Position numbers and translations under genes: made by a program
Origin: UBA1563 sp041667115
Lineage (GTDB): Bacteria > Bacteroidota > Ignavibacteria > Ignavibacteriales > Ignavibacteriaceae
Direction: 5' to 3'
Assembly: GCA_041667115.1 (NCBI GenBank)
Contig: JBAYFO010000012.1
Coordinates: 1-64,000 of the forward strand
DNA: 64,000 bases
Part shown: one piece after another, positions 8,103-17,856 of the stretch
How the letters are laid out: the number at the start of each line of letters is the position of its first letter
Position numbering within the stretch: position 1 is the first letter of the stretch
The notes under the pieces: model-generated
The model's input: only the letters and a program-made list of their open reading frames with translations
Databases searched by the model: none
What the model was told of the DNA's origin: nothing

Positions 8103-8111
8103 TCGGAAGTT

Positions 8112-8516
8112 TTACAAATTAACTTTTTCTGTTTCGATGGTAAATTTATCTATGCCGATCCCACGAGCCGAGTCTATTACTTTTATCACTAATTCAACCG
8201 GGACACTTTTATCTGCGCGGAGAATAAGATTATTCTCGGGGCTTGAAGCTTTCATTTGGCTTAATCTCCCAGGCAGTTGTTCCAATTGGATCTTTTCGTC
8301 ACCAACAAAAATTTCCCCTTTATCCGAAAGTGTTACCACTAATTTAGAAGGAGCCAATTGCTCATTATTTTTTGCACCGGGTAATTTTATTTTAACTCCC
8401 GTTTGCAAAACAAACTGCGAAGTAAGGAGAAAAAAGATCAGCAAAAGCATTACTATATCTGTCAATGATGAGACGCTGAACGTTACAAGAGGTTTACTAT
8501 TCATTTCAAGTTTCAT
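8112..8516 (-). CDS. exbD: ExbD/TolR biopolymer transport protein
   Basis: 134 residues with the ExbD/TolR layout: a short cytoplasmic tail, one N-terminal transmembrane helix containing the conserved Asp of SSLTDIVMLLLIFFLLTS (proton pathway), then a periplasmic domain with LRADKSVPVELVIKVIDSAR. It forms the motor complex with ExbB. It lies 8 bases after exbB and 9 before tonB. Confidence 0.93.
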   Translation of the reverse strand: MKLEMNSKPLVTFSVSSLTDIVMLLLIFFLLTSQFVLQTGVKIKLPGAKNNEQLAPSKLVVTLSDKGEIFVGDEKIQLEQLPGRLSQMKASSPENNLILRADKSVPVELVIKVIDSARGIGIDKFTIETEKVNL

Positions 8517-8524
8517 ATCATCCT

Positions 8525-9178
8525 CTAAAGAATAATTTCTTCATCATCAGAAATAATATGTCCACCGGAGGATTCTTCAACGATATCAATTAAATCACTT
8601 GAAATAACTTCGATATCGGCAACCAGTTTTTTTATTTTTTCGGTGAAGTAATTATAAAATGCTAATGCTGGAATTCCAACAACCAATCCAAAGACTGTGG
8701 TAATTAGCGCTTCCCAGATGCCTCCTGCTAAATCGGAAGGATTTGCAGCACCCATCAAATCTTGAATAGTTTGAAATGCAGAAACCATTCCGGTAACCGT
8801 TCCTAAAAAACCGAGCATCGGGGCAATACCGGAAACTGTTCCAAGCGTAGATAACCCTTTTTCAAGTTTAGTAATTTCTTGTCTTCCGGCATCTTCTAAA
8901 GCATCTTTAACACGCTGGTGTCCGAAACGTATTTTTTTTAATCCTTTTTTTATGATGTTTGCTGCGGGAGTTTTTTCATTATTACAAAATGCAATCGCTC
9001 CGGCAATATCATTCTTCTTTAAGAGTGATCTTAATTTTATCATAAAGGCTACAACATTTACTTTTGATTTGTGCAGCACGATAAATTTATCAATAATTAT
9101 TGCTACGCCGATAATTGAACTGAGTAGAATGGGGTACATTATTACCCCGCCCTTGAAAAACATGGTCAGTAAATCCAT
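8525..9178 (-). CDS. exbB: ExbB/TolQ/MotA-family proton channel protein
   Basis: 217 residues with an N-terminal transmembrane helix, a cytoplasmic loop and two closely spaced helices bearing the conserved GTVSGIAPMLGFLGTVTGMV and GGIWEALITTVFGLVVGIPA motifs. Together with ExbD it converts proton flow into movement. It starts 15 bases after the HU-like/SPOR gene, so the motor is probably devoted to that operon. Confidence 0.93.
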   Translation of the reverse strand: MDLLTMFFKGGVIMYPILLSSIIGVAIIIDKFIVLHKSKVNVVAFMIKLRSLLKKNDIAGAIAFCNNEKTPAANIIKKGLKKIRFGHQRVKDALEDAGRQEITKLEKGLSTLGTVSGIAPMLGFLGTVTGMVSAFQTIQDLMGAANPSDLAGGIWEALITTVFGLVVGIPALAFYNYFTEKIKKLVADIEVISSDLIDIVEESSGGHIISDDEEIIL

Positions 9179-9193
9179 ACTTAATTCCTATTA

Positions 9194-11122
9194 TTACTTA
9201 ATTGAATTATAAAAACGGGATGCATCTTCAGCAGAAGAGAATCCACCCACTTTTACCCGATACCAGGTTCCCCCTTTTTGGGGAATGACAACTGAAGATT
9301 TGAATGCTTTTATTCCTTTACGTAGCAGCCGGGCAACTTCCTGATCTGCAATAGTTTCTGATTTCCAAGAAGATAGTTGCACAACATACTTTGAACCTTC
9401 TAAATAGATATTATCCCTAATTAACACCGCTTTTTTAGTACCCTGAACATCTTCTTTGATCACTTCTTTTTTCTTAAGAGGTTCTTTTCGTTCAACAGTT
9501 ACAGGTTTAGACGATGAACTCTGCAGAGGAGTTTGCTTTATATTTTTTCCGATTTGATTATTCGGATTATTTTTAGAAAAAATATCAGACGCTTCAAGAT
9601 CATTTTTAAAAGCCGGGGTTTGCTCTGCAGTTATTCCCTCATTCGCAACTTTTATATTTTGATTTTGATTCTCGCCGCTTTGTTCAGGTTTGGGAGCCTC
9701 CGTAATTTTAACTTCGTAAGGATACGTAACCGGGATGTTATATTCTCTTTCAACTACTACCGGTTTATTTTTTACTAACTGTCCGGTCTGTTGTTGCATT
9801 TTTAGCCAATGAGGAAGTCCCCACATTTTCCAATAAAGAAAAATAATAATCACAATAATTAAAACTGCGGAGATGATTGACCAAAACAGATTACCTCTTT
9901 CCTTCTTAACAGGTTTAATCTTTTCAACTGCATGTTCTACTTCACGGATTTGCTGCTCTTCCTCCACAAGAGTTTTATCACTTGGATAACTTATGATATT
10001 TTCTTCCAATAGCGGGACAGTAGAATTATCTTTAGACTTGAAATCTGTTTTTTCGACCGTAAAATTGCTAAAAGGATCAGTTGCTGCAAGTAATCTTTCC
10101 TCTTCCTGCGAAAGTACAAACTCAGTGGTCGATTTGACAGGGACAAACTCATCATCAAGACGGTTAATGTCAAGCTCTAACGATTCATTCTTGTTAAGAT
10201 CACGTTCAGAGTCCTCTTCATGAAGATCACTATCAAATAATTTTTCAAAGTCAGAAAGATCAATACTCAATTCTTGTGTTTTTTTAGTAATAACTTCCTG
10301 ATACTCAGTACCGATTTCTATTTTGTCCAATTTATCATGAAGCTTAGAAAAATTTACATCCTCAATTCTCGTTTGAGATATTTTTTCGTCTTTTGTGACA
10401 GAGGCTTCCTCAGTTTCTTCATCGTGGAAATTCCAACTAACCGCTTCTTCCGCTATAACATCTTCTTTTTTATTAGGGGATATAGGTTCAAAGACATCCT
10501 CTTGTGACGGTTCCACAGAAAGGATTTCTTCTTCCTGTAATTCACGTTTCCAGCTATTTCCAAAATCCCACGAAAACTCTTGAACTTCTTTAGAGATTTC
10601 TTCGTGCAAAGACTCATCATTAGAAAATTGGTTTTTATTATTCGAAGAAGCAAAATTCCAGGCAAAGTCGGGTTCATCTATTTTTTTAGTTTCAAACGTA
10701 CCACTTCGTAAAAAATTTTCTGCTTTTCCACGAAAATATTTTTTTAACGAGAAGCTTGGCTCGAAAACAAAACCGGCGGCTACCATTTCTTTGGTCGGAA
10801 TAATTTGTTTAGTGATGCCTATTGCAAATACAGCATATTTATCAGGTTGCAATTCATCCTTGATGGATGGAACGGTGAAAACTAAATCTTCTTTGAGGGT
10901 ATCAAGTGGATCGGTTGATATACACGTGATCAAATAAAACTCTTCGTTATTCCTTACGATTTTTTGCTGTGAAAAATTTATTTTAAAAGGAAGGACAAAG
11001 GAATCGTGTTCATGCAACTGTTGATGCAATAGCATTAGAAACGTTTCCATGAAGAGCGCCGCGTACTCTTCGTCAACTACAGCATAGGAAGTAAGTTTTT
11101 TTACTAATTCAGCTCTTGTCAT
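9194..11122 (-). CDS. HU-like N-terminus, transmembrane and SPOR-domain protein
   Basis: The 642-residue protein begins with an HU/IHF-like region (residues about 1-75, MTRAELVKKLTSYAVVDEEY onward) of the type seen at the N-terminus of Bacteroidetes SPOR proteins (HU-CCDC81-like). A long acidic, disordered stretch rich in Glu/Asp follows (about 150-410), then one transmembrane helix near 415-435 (WSIISAVLIIVIIIFLYW), a linker and a C-terminal SPOR domain from about 565 (YVVQLSSWKS to FYNSIK) that should bind denuded peptidoglycan. I chose ATG 11122, just after the upstream stop; TTG 11131 would overlap it. It probably links cytoplasm, motor and cell wall. Confidence 0.8.
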   Translation of the reverse strand: MTRAELVKKLTSYAVVDEEYAALFMETFLMLLHQQLHEHDSFVLPFKINFSQQKIVRNNEEFYLITCISTDPLDTLKEDLVFTVPSIKDELQPDKYAVFAIGITKQIIPTKEMVAAGFVFEPSFSLKKYFRGKAENFLRSGTFETKKIDEPDFAWNFASSNNKNQFSNDESLHEEISKEVQEFSWDFGNSWKRELQEEEILSVEPSQEDVFEPISPNKKEDVIAEEAVSWNFHDEETEEASVTKDEKISQTRIEDVNFSKLHDKLDKIEIGTEYQEVITKKTQELSIDLSDFEKLFDSDLHEEDSERDLNKNESLELDINRLDDEFVPVKSTTEFVLSQEEERLLAATDPFSNFTVEKTDFKSKDNSTVPLLEENIISYPSDKTLVEEEQQIREVEHAVEKIKPVKKERGNLFWSIISAVLIIVIIIFLYWKMWGLPHWLKMQQQTGQLVKNKPVVVEREYNIPVTYPYEVKITEAPKPEQSGENQNQNIKVANEGITAEQTPAFKNDLEASDIFSKNNPNNQIGKNIKQTPLQSSSSKPVTVERKEPLKKKEVIKEDVQGTKKAVLIRDNIYLEGSKYVVQLSSWKSETIADQEVARLLRKGIKAFKSSVVIPQKGGTWYRVKVGGFSSAEDASRFYNSIK

Positions 11123-11124
11123 TG

Positions 11125-12723
11125 TTACCAAATAATTTTTAAACCCGCCGCAATGCTAAGCGGAAGTTCTTGATAATTTTTCCATATCTCGTTTTTCTGG
11201 TTGAGGATATTTTGCACTTCAAGTTGAGCAAACATATTCTCAGAGATATTCATTTCTCCGTTAAGTGTAAGGTTAAAATACTCTTTTCTTTTCTCCGTAT
11301 TCGCAAAATTAAGAAAAGCAGGAGAATAATACATCATTTTTGCCGATAAAGATATTTCCGGAGTGACAAATAATCCATACGTCAGATTTAACTTTACGGG
11401 AGAAACATTAGGAACAGAATTGCCAGATTCATTAGTTACATGCTGGTAATTGATTTCGCCAGCAAAAAAGCCAAACTCTCCGGGATAAAGATGTATACTA
11501 GCAAAAACCGAAGTAGATTTTGCTTCAGTAACGTTAACATTATAAATATTTCTACCCGCAGTTGAGTCGCTAAAATAAGGATAATTTGAAGCAGAACAGT
11601 ATCCCAGTCCCCCTGATACCTCAAATATTTTTTCATATTCATATTTTGTATTGAGAGAAAATTGAGAAGCAACGGAATAAAAAATATACTTTACTTGAGG
11701 TGAAATGGCATAATATCTATTGGTCTCAAGAAAATCTTGTTGAGTTAACAGAGTGGAAGTCGGATGGTATTCAATAAAAAGAGAAAATCCTTTACTCCAT
11801 TGAACCTCCGCCGACAGATAGGGATAGAACGTGTGGTAGCTATCCATTTTTGAATATTCAAAACCAATATTTAATCTTGCATAATTTTCAACCGGATACC
11901 CAAATATTCCTTTTGCCTGAATGATATTTGAATTTTCTGAAAGAAGTGTATTATAAATCGAACTAAGAAAAGAGACTTTTCCGAATAGTGAAATATCAAA
12001 AGATCCGGTAGTATATTTTGAGAACCCATTGACTTTGATAATATTTTCTTTCAAGGAATCGTATTTCATATTGAGATAATAATCTTCAACGGTAAGATCA
12101 TAATTAAATGTTTTGGACGAAATATTTTGTAAAGATGTGACAAAGTTACTACGCAAGAATTGTCTGTTAAAATTCGGGACGGGAGAAGCAAATAATTTAT
12201 ACGATTCATTTTCAACCTTTCCAGAAGCATGAAATTTTGAGAAAGCCAAAAAGCCGCTTGAATCGGAAATGATATAATTATAAAATAGTTTTGCTCCAAA
12301 TTTGTTCCGATCGGCATTCGTTAAATATGCACGCTGATTAAAAGCATTGATATTCGCAGAGAACAACGATCTTTCCAGTGGGAGCCTATATGTTGCCGAA
12401 AGAGAAGGAAGAATATTATTCCCTATCAAAAAGTCGGCTTCGCCATTCACAAATCTGATGGAATCTAAAAATTCGCCACTCCTTCGCGTAGGTTCAGAAA
12501 AATCTTTCACTTCTAATTCATCAGCGGAATAAACCGGTTTGAAAAACTCCCCGGAGACAGTTGATACTAATCCCGGTTTTTGTTTTTCAAGTAGTGGAAA
12601 TTCGTAAGCTTCTTTTCCAGTGATAACAAATTGTGGGAGCTCCACATTTGAATTTTCCTGTCCGTTTAATAGTGCTAAACCGAGAAGAAGATAGCACAAT
12701 ATAAGATTATATTTCATTTTCAT
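11125..12723 (-). CDS. Outer-membrane beta-barrel protein with TonB-box-like N-terminus
   Basis: The 532-residue product has a signal peptide (residues 1-21, ending LLNGQ) and then NVELPQFVITG, which resembles the TonB boxes of Bacteroidetes receptors. The rest shows alternating amphipathic beta strands with many aromatics, ending in AAGLKIIW, a typical outer-membrane barrel C-terminus. There is no room for a full plug domain, so it is not an ordinary TonB-dependent receptor. It overlaps the TPR gene by four bases and precedes the HU-like/SPOR gene, so it is the likely outer-membrane partner of this ExbBD/TonB set. Confidence 0.75.
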   Translation of the reverse strand: MKMKYNLILCYLLLGLALLNGQENSNVELPQFVITGKEAYEFPLLEKQKPGLVSTVSGEFFKPVYSADELEVKDFSEPTRRSGEFLDSIRFVNGEADFLIGNNILPSLSATYRLPLERSLFSANINAFNQRAYLTNADRNKFGAKLFYNYIISDSSGFLAFSKFHASGKVENESYKLFASPVPNFNRQFLRSNFVTSLQNISSKTFNYDLTVEDYYLNMKYDSLKENIIKVNGFSKYTTGSFDISLFGKVSFLSSIYNTLLSENSNIIQAKGIFGYPVENYARLNIGFEYSKMDSYHTFYPYLSAEVQWSKGFSLFIEYHPTSTLLTQQDFLETNRYYAISPQVKYIFYSVASQFSLNTKYEYEKIFEVSGGLGYCSASNYPYFSDSTAGRNIYNVNVTEAKSTSVFASIHLYPGEFGFFAGEINYQHVTNESGNSVPNVSPVKLNLTYGLFVTPEISLSAKMMYYSPAFLNFANTEKRKEYFNLTLNGEMNISENMFAQLEVQNILNQKNEIWKNYQELPLSIAAGLKIIW

Positions 12724-15692
12724 TTTACATTCCTCAACTTCTGCTGTGCTTCTTTTCCATAATCATCACCACGATGAGTTGAAATTACATTTCTGTACAT
12801 TTCTTTCGCTTTATTTTTATCATTCATCTTTAAGTAGGTATCTCCTAATTTCAAATATGATTTCACAACCCATTCGTCATACAACTGGTAAACGTTCAAC
12901 ACTCTCACAAAAGCAGTAATTGCACTTTGAGTTTTTCCTTGCTCTAACAGAGAAACCCCTGTGTAGTACTGAGCTTTTGCAGCAATGTCGTCATTTCTTT
13001 TTGTTACCAGATCTAAAAACCATTTATCTGCATTTTCATACCGTTTCTTTTTTAGCTCGATGAGCCCCATTTCAAGTTTTGCTTTATCTGCAAAAATAGT
13101 AGTGGGATAATACATTGTAATTTCTTCAAAGACATCATAAGCGGCCGGCGAATCATTTTTCTTTAAATACGTATCGCCTTTCATAAAAAGTAATTCTGCA
13201 ATACGTGAAGAGTTTCGGTATTTATCAACAGCCTGATTAAAAAGTGCAAGAGCCTGATCGTATCGTTTTAATTGATTATATATATTCCCCAGCTCAATAA
13301 CTGCCCCAGGGGCAATATCACTTTGTGTATACGACTTAAACACGATCATATAATTTTGGATCGCTTCCTCCGGGTTATTTAAATATTGTTCACACTTCCC
13401 GATTTGATAATACGCATTCGGAACATACTTGCTCTTTGAAAAATAGGCAATGAAATCTTTATAACTTAATCTTGCTTTCTCATAATCCCGCTGGCTGTAA
13501 TATAATTCTCCTTTTTTAAAATATAATTGATCGGCATAAGTTGAAGTAGGGTTCTCTGCGACATAATTATCAATTATCGCGATTGCTTTATCCAACTCAC
13601 CTTTTGCGACGTAACAATATTGCATGCCGTTCAGCGCATCAAATACTTGCGGAGAATTATCATAGTTTTTTAAAACCGTTTCATAAGAAACAATTGCAGA
13701 GTCATAATTTCCCAAATTAAAATAAGCATCTCCAATAGAATACTGAACCAACGGGGCTAACTTCGATCGTGGAAGTTTTTCAAGCATGTTCCGATATTTT
13801 TCAATCGCTAAATAAAAATTACTTTGTTGAAAATTAATCCACCCAATTAAATACAAAACATGTTCATAATAAATTGACTTTGTATAATTATTTTTAAAAC
13901 TTTCTAACTCCTCTAACGCGTTTCGTACTTTACCTGACCGATAAAGAGTCATAGCATACTGAAAAGAAATATAATCCTTCGCTTTCCCCAAGTTTTTTAC
14001 TTTTAACAACTCTTCGTACGCATTTGATGCCGCATCATAATTTTTATCAGCAAAATAACTATCTGCCATCCGGATTCTTGCATCAAATATCTTTTCATTT
14101 TGGGGATATTTTTTAATAAAATCAGAAAAGAAAAACGAAGCGTTCATATAATCCTTCTGATTAAAATAACAATAAGCTTTACCATATAAGGTCAGGGCTT
14201 GTAAAACTGTTTCGTTTGTTGATATTTTGTTATAAAATGTTAATGCTTGCGCAAAATCTTTTTTAGCGAAATAACATTCGGCTAAGTAAAAAGAGACTTT
14301 TGCTGATTCAAAATTAGGAGCAAGAGAATCTATTTCACTTAAAACAGTTATTGCAGCATCGTAGTTATTTAAATAATATAAAGCTGTCCCCTTTCCCAAT
14401 AACCCGCGAAACAGAAGAAACTCGTCTTCAATTTTGATTTTATTTATTTGGTTGAAATACTGAAATGCCTGTTGATACCGCTTAGTCTGAAGTTCAATTT
14501 CACCAAGTATAGTAAGCGTTTTTGCTCTTACCTCATTGTCCTTTGTATTTACTCCTTTACTTAGTGCAGCAAAGGCTTTGTCATAATTTCCGTTTGAATA
14601 ATGGATACCACCAATTTGATAAAGCGCCGAAGCTGCCAGACCACTGTTTGGATATTTCTTTAGAAAATCTTCGTAGATGTTCAACGCCTCTTGTTCGTTT
14701 CCCGTATATCGTTTTGCCTCGCCCTTCCAATAAAAAGATTTTATTCCGATGGAATCATCATCGAGTGATAAAGCATTGAACAGCTTATAAGCGTCACCAT
14801 ATTTTTTTTCTTGAAATATTGACCAAGCATAAGCATATTTTACTTCGCGGATATAGGATGAAGCAGGATATTTTTCAATTACTTCGCGGTAAACTTTTTC
14901 AGCATTTGCATATTCGCCGACTCTGTAATGCGAATTACCAAGCAAATATAGTGCTTCTGTTTGCTTTTCAACCGGTAATCGTTTCACCGTCGGATCAGAC
15001 AATTCCAAAATTGAGTTATCATATTCTTTCAACTTGAAATAGCAAATCCCGATTCTAATTTGAGCATATGATGCAAGCGGGCTTTCTTTATAAAATGATA
15101 ACAACTCGTCATAGTAAGTAACGGCATCGGTGTAATCACCTGAATCTTCATACGTTCGCGCAAGAGAATAAATAGTATTATCGATATATTTGTTTGTTAC
15201 TTTATTCGATATCGCTTCTTTAAACGAATTTCTTGCTTCCTCAATATTATTTTGTTTAGTGAACGTCTCTCCTATCCAATAGAGAGAGGAACCATAAAAC
15301 TCGCTTCCCGGATATTCCTTGTTCAATTGCTGAAACATTTCTTGAGATATGTCATATTCATGCTTTTCGTAATAGAGAAGTCCTGTTTTAAACATCGCCT
15401 TTTCTCTAAAACTTGTAAATTCATAATTATTGATTAGCGTTGAGTAGGAGATGATCGCTTCATCATATTGCCCTGAATTAGAAAAGGATTCGCCTTGATA
15501 AAAAATGGATGAGGCGAGCAACTCATCATGCAAATGGTAATCTATCCGGAAACGGGAAAATAACTCCGAAGCTTTTGCATAATCTTTTTCTAAATATGCC
15601 CGGTACGCTTTGGCATAAAGATCATTTAATTCTTGTGCAAAAGAATTAGTGAGAGAAGCGGTAAAAAGTAGAAGAAAGAGTAGTTTTTTCAT
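12720..15692 (-). CDS. Large periplasmic TPR-repeat protein
   Basis: The 990-residue protein has a signal peptide (MKKLLFLLLFTASLTNSFAQ) and about 25 tandem tetratricopeptide repeats filling the rest, with recurring units such as AYYQIGKCEQYLNNPEEAIQ and ALNIYEDFLKKYPNSGLAAS. Such repeats form an alpha-solenoid protein-binding scaffold, here in the periplasm or on the outer membrane. It is first in a tight minus-strand operon with a barrel, a SPOR protein and the TonB-ExbBD motor. The architecture recalls YbgF/CpoB of the Tol-Pal system, but it is much larger. Confidence 0.85.
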   Translation of the reverse strand: MKKLLFLLLFTASLTNSFAQELNDLYAKAYRAYLEKDYAKASELFSRFRIDYHLHDELLASSIFYQGESFSNSGQYDEAIISYSTLINNYEFTSFREKAMFKTGLLYYEKHEYDISQEMFQQLNKEYPGSEFYGSSLYWIGETFTKQNNIEEARNSFKEAISNKVTNKYIDNTIYSLARTYEDSGDYTDAVTYYDELLSFYKESPLASYAQIRIGICYFKLKEYDNSILELSDPTVKRLPVEKQTEALYLLGNSHYRVGEYANAEKVYREVIEKYPASSYIREVKYAYAWSIFQEKKYGDAYKLFNALSLDDDSIGIKSFYWKGEAKRYTGNEQEALNIYEDFLKKYPNSGLAASALYQIGGIHYSNGNYDKAFAALSKGVNTKDNEVRAKTLTILGEIELQTKRYQQAFQYFNQINKIKIEDEFLLFRGLLGKGTALYYLNNYDAAITVLSEIDSLAPNFESAKVSFYLAECYFAKKDFAQALTFYNKISTNETVLQALTLYGKAYCYFNQKDYMNASFFFSDFIKKYPQNEKIFDARIRMADSYFADKNYDAASNAYEELLKVKNLGKAKDYISFQYAMTLYRSGKVRNALEELESFKNNYTKSIYYEHVLYLIGWINFQQSNFYLAIEKYRNMLEKLPRSKLAPLVQYSIGDAYFNLGNYDSAIVSYETVLKNYDNSPQVFDALNGMQYCYVAKGELDKAIAIIDNYVAENPTSTYADQLYFKKGELYYSQRDYEKARLSYKDFIAYFSKSKYVPNAYYQIGKCEQYLNNPEEAIQNYMIVFKSYTQSDIAPGAVIELGNIYNQLKRYDQALALFNQAVDKYRNSSRIAELLFMKGDTYLKKNDSPAAYDVFEEITMYYPTTIFADKAKLEMGLIELKKKRYENADKWFLDLVTKRNDDIAAKAQYYTGVSLLEQGKTQSAITAFVRVLNVYQLYDEWVVKSYLKLGDTYLKMNDKNKAKEMYRNVISTHRGDDYGKEAQQKLRNVK

Positions 15693-15881
15693 TGATTATT
15701 TTGCTTGTGAACGTAAATTGTAACCTCAGTCTTAAGTAACATAATTTTCTTTATAAAAATAAGAGAGAAATCGATCCAATAAAATGCAGAAATTCAGATG
15801 GCGATTTTTTTGTTCTCTTTGTTTGTTACTTCAATTTTAATATTTTTTGACTAGCTAAACAAATAATTGAGAAGATTTTTT

Positions 15882-17267
15882 ATGAGATTTTTTTTTCTGT
15901 CCCTTTTTGCTTTCTCTACTTTGATGCATTCTCTTTCCGCACAAGAGATGACGAAAGAGAAGTATTACTCATTAATTGCAGATTCCCTCGTGAAATCATC
16001 CTTAACGGAACAGAACGGTTACCGTCTACTTGGTCAGTTATGCAAAATTGGTCCGAGATTATCGGGATCAACAAATTCGCTAAAAGCTATTGGTTGGGCG
16101 AAAGAGATAATGGAAAAATCAGGATTCGATTCGGTTTGGCTTCAACCGGTTATGGTGCCCCACTGGGAAAGAGGAAAAGTTGAATCGGCAGTAATTATTT
16201 CTTCAAAAAAATTTAAAAATAAAAAGCTATCAATCGCATCTCTGGGTGGAAGTGTTGGAACTGATTTGAAGAATGGTGTTGCTGCAGAAGTAGTTGAGAT
16301 CCATTCTTGGGCAGAATTAGTCGAAAAGAAAAATCAAGTAAAAGATAAGATCGTTTTTTTTAATATCCCTTTCGATACAAATTCTCCAACTTCATTTTCA
16401 GCCTACGGCAAAAATGTCGGGTACAGAGTCCAAGGGGCTTCAGAAGCCGCAAAATATGGGGCAAAAGGAATGATCCTTCGTTCGATCACTTCAAGAAACG
16501 ATAACGTTCCGCATGTCGGCATAATACATTACACAGATTCAATACCGAAAATTCCCGCCGTTGCAATTGGAATTAAAGACGCTGACTTTTTAAGTACGTC
16601 ATTAAAGCAAGATTCTTCTCTTAAACTTCAGCTAAAACTTTCATGTAAAAATTTGCCGGAGGCGCAATCGTACAATGTTATTGGTGAATTAAAAGGAACT
16701 GACTTTCCGAACGAAGTAATTGTTGTCGGCGGGCATTTTGACAGCTGGGACAAAGGAGATGGCGCACATGATGATGGAGCTGGATGTATTCAGTCTTTGG
16801 AAGTACTTGATCTTTTCAAACGGTTAGATATCAAACCTAAACGGACAATACGATGTGTTTTCTTTATCAACGAAGAGAACGGTTCCCGGGGCGGTATTGC
16901 TTATGGTAAATATGCTGAGAATTCAAGTGAAAAACATTTGGCGGCAATAGAATCAGATAGAGGTGCTTTTGCCCCGGTAGGCTTTTCAATTGAGAAAGAT
17001 TCTTCATCATTTATAAAAATTTCCTCATGGGGAAAGATTCTTGAACGAGCCGGTATTGATTGGATACGGAAAGGCGGAAGCGGAGTTGATGTTTCTTACA
17101 TAAAAAATGCTATATGTTTAATTGGTTACGTTCCAGATTCTCAACGCTATTTTGATTACCATCATTCAGCGAATGATGTTTTCGCGGAAGTCAATCCTAG
17201 AGAATTTGAACTTGGTTCGGCGGCTATTGCCTGCTTAGTATTTCTTATTGATCGGGAAGGGTTGTAG
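15882..17267 (+). CDS. Secreted M28-family zinc peptidase
   Basis: ATG 15882 was chosen because GAGAAG lies about 7 bases upstream and it gives a clean signal peptide (residues 1-21, ending SLSA-Q); TTG 15867 would add five residues. A PA-like inserted domain (about 120-240) precedes the M28 metallopeptidase core. Zinc ligands are visible: His in VVGGHFDSWD, Asp in GAHDDGAG, Glu-Glu in FINEENGS, Asp in ESDRGAF and His in DYHHSANDVF. It resembles carboxypeptidase Q/plasma glutamate carboxypeptidase and probably degrades exported peptides. Confidence 0.88.
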   Translation: MRFFFLSLFAFSTLMHSLSAQEMTKEKYYSLIADSLVKSSLTEQNGYRLLGQLCKIGPRLSGSTNSLKAIGWAKEIMEKSGFDSVWLQPVMVPHWERGKVESAVIISSKKFKNKKLSIASLGGSVGTDLKNGVAAEVVEIHSWAELVEKKNQVKDKIVFFNIPFDTNSPTSFSAYGKNVGYRVQGASEAAKYGAKGMILRSITSRNDNVPHVGIIHYTDSIPKIPAVAIGIKDADFLSTSLKQDSSLKLQLKLSCKNLPEAQSYNVIGELKGTDFPNEVIVVGGHFDSWDKGDGAHDDGAGCIQSLEVLDLFKRLDIKPKRTIRCVFFINEENGSRGGIAYGKYAENSSEKHLAAIESDRGAFAPVGFSIEKDSSSFIKISSWGKILERAGIDWIRKGGSGVDVSYIKNAICLIGYVPDSQRYFDYHHSANDVFAEVNPREFELGSAAIACLVFLIDREGL

Positions 17268-17285
17268 CTTCCCGATTTTATTTTT
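17251..17285 (+). terminator. Terminator overlapping the end of the M28 gene
   Basis: ATCGGGAAG (17251-17259) pairs with CTTCCCGAT (17268-17276) around an 8-base loop that contains the TAG stop codon, followed by a T-rich tract. The stem begins inside the last codons of the peptidase gene. Confidence 0.8.
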
Positions 17286-17314
17286 ACCACATTAATTTAA
17301 AATCAGAACAATTT

Positions 17315-17722
17315 CTAGTTAATCCCTTTAGCATTAAGAAAAGCTGAATACTTCTTGTCTGTATCCATAATATGTTTTACTAGCCATTCCTTTAAAAAAT
17401 TCATCAGATCAACAGCCGATAGGGATTCTCCACTTTCTAATTTCTGAACATAATCTTTAACTTGATTCAGCAAATCATTATGCTGCCTGGTGTGAATTTT
17501 AGCTTCAGGATAATTATGGCTGGCAAAAAGTTTTTCTTCATAGGCAAAGTGAAAAACGGTATAGTCAACAAGACCGGCTAATACTTTCCCTAATATTTCC
17601 TTCCCTTTTCCCTCTTTCATCTTGTCATGCAGTTCGTTTATTAGAGAAATCAGCTTTTTATGTTGATTATCAATTTCTCTTACTTTTACAGAATAACTTT
17701 CGTTCCAGGTAATTAGTGCCAT
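17315..17722 (-). CDS. Bacteriohemerythrin
   Basis: 135 residues forming a four-helix diiron oxygen-binding protein. All seven ligands are visible: His21, His58, Glu62, His77, His81, His117 and Asp122, in the motifs DNQHKKL, FHFAYEE, HTRQH and HIMDTD. It binds O2 reversibly for storage, sensing or detoxification, in keeping with a microaerobic or facultative lifestyle. AAGGAGAAAT precedes the ATG. It is monocistronic. Confidence 0.95.
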   Translation of the reverse strand: MALITWNESYSVKVREIDNQHKKLISLINELHDKMKEGKGKEILGKVLAGLVDYTVFHFAYEEKLFASHNYPEAKIHTRQHNDLLNQVKDYVQKLESGESLSAVDLMNFLKEWLVKHIMDTDKKYSAFLNAKGIN

Positions 17723-17856
17723 ATTTCTCCTTTTCGAATTTTATAAATTATTTACTATTCAAATTATCGGAAATAGTTCACAAATCTTTAGGAGGGTTTT
17801 ATATGTTTTAATGATTTCAACGAATAGTTTCATGTCAAGAATAACCAGCATGATTC

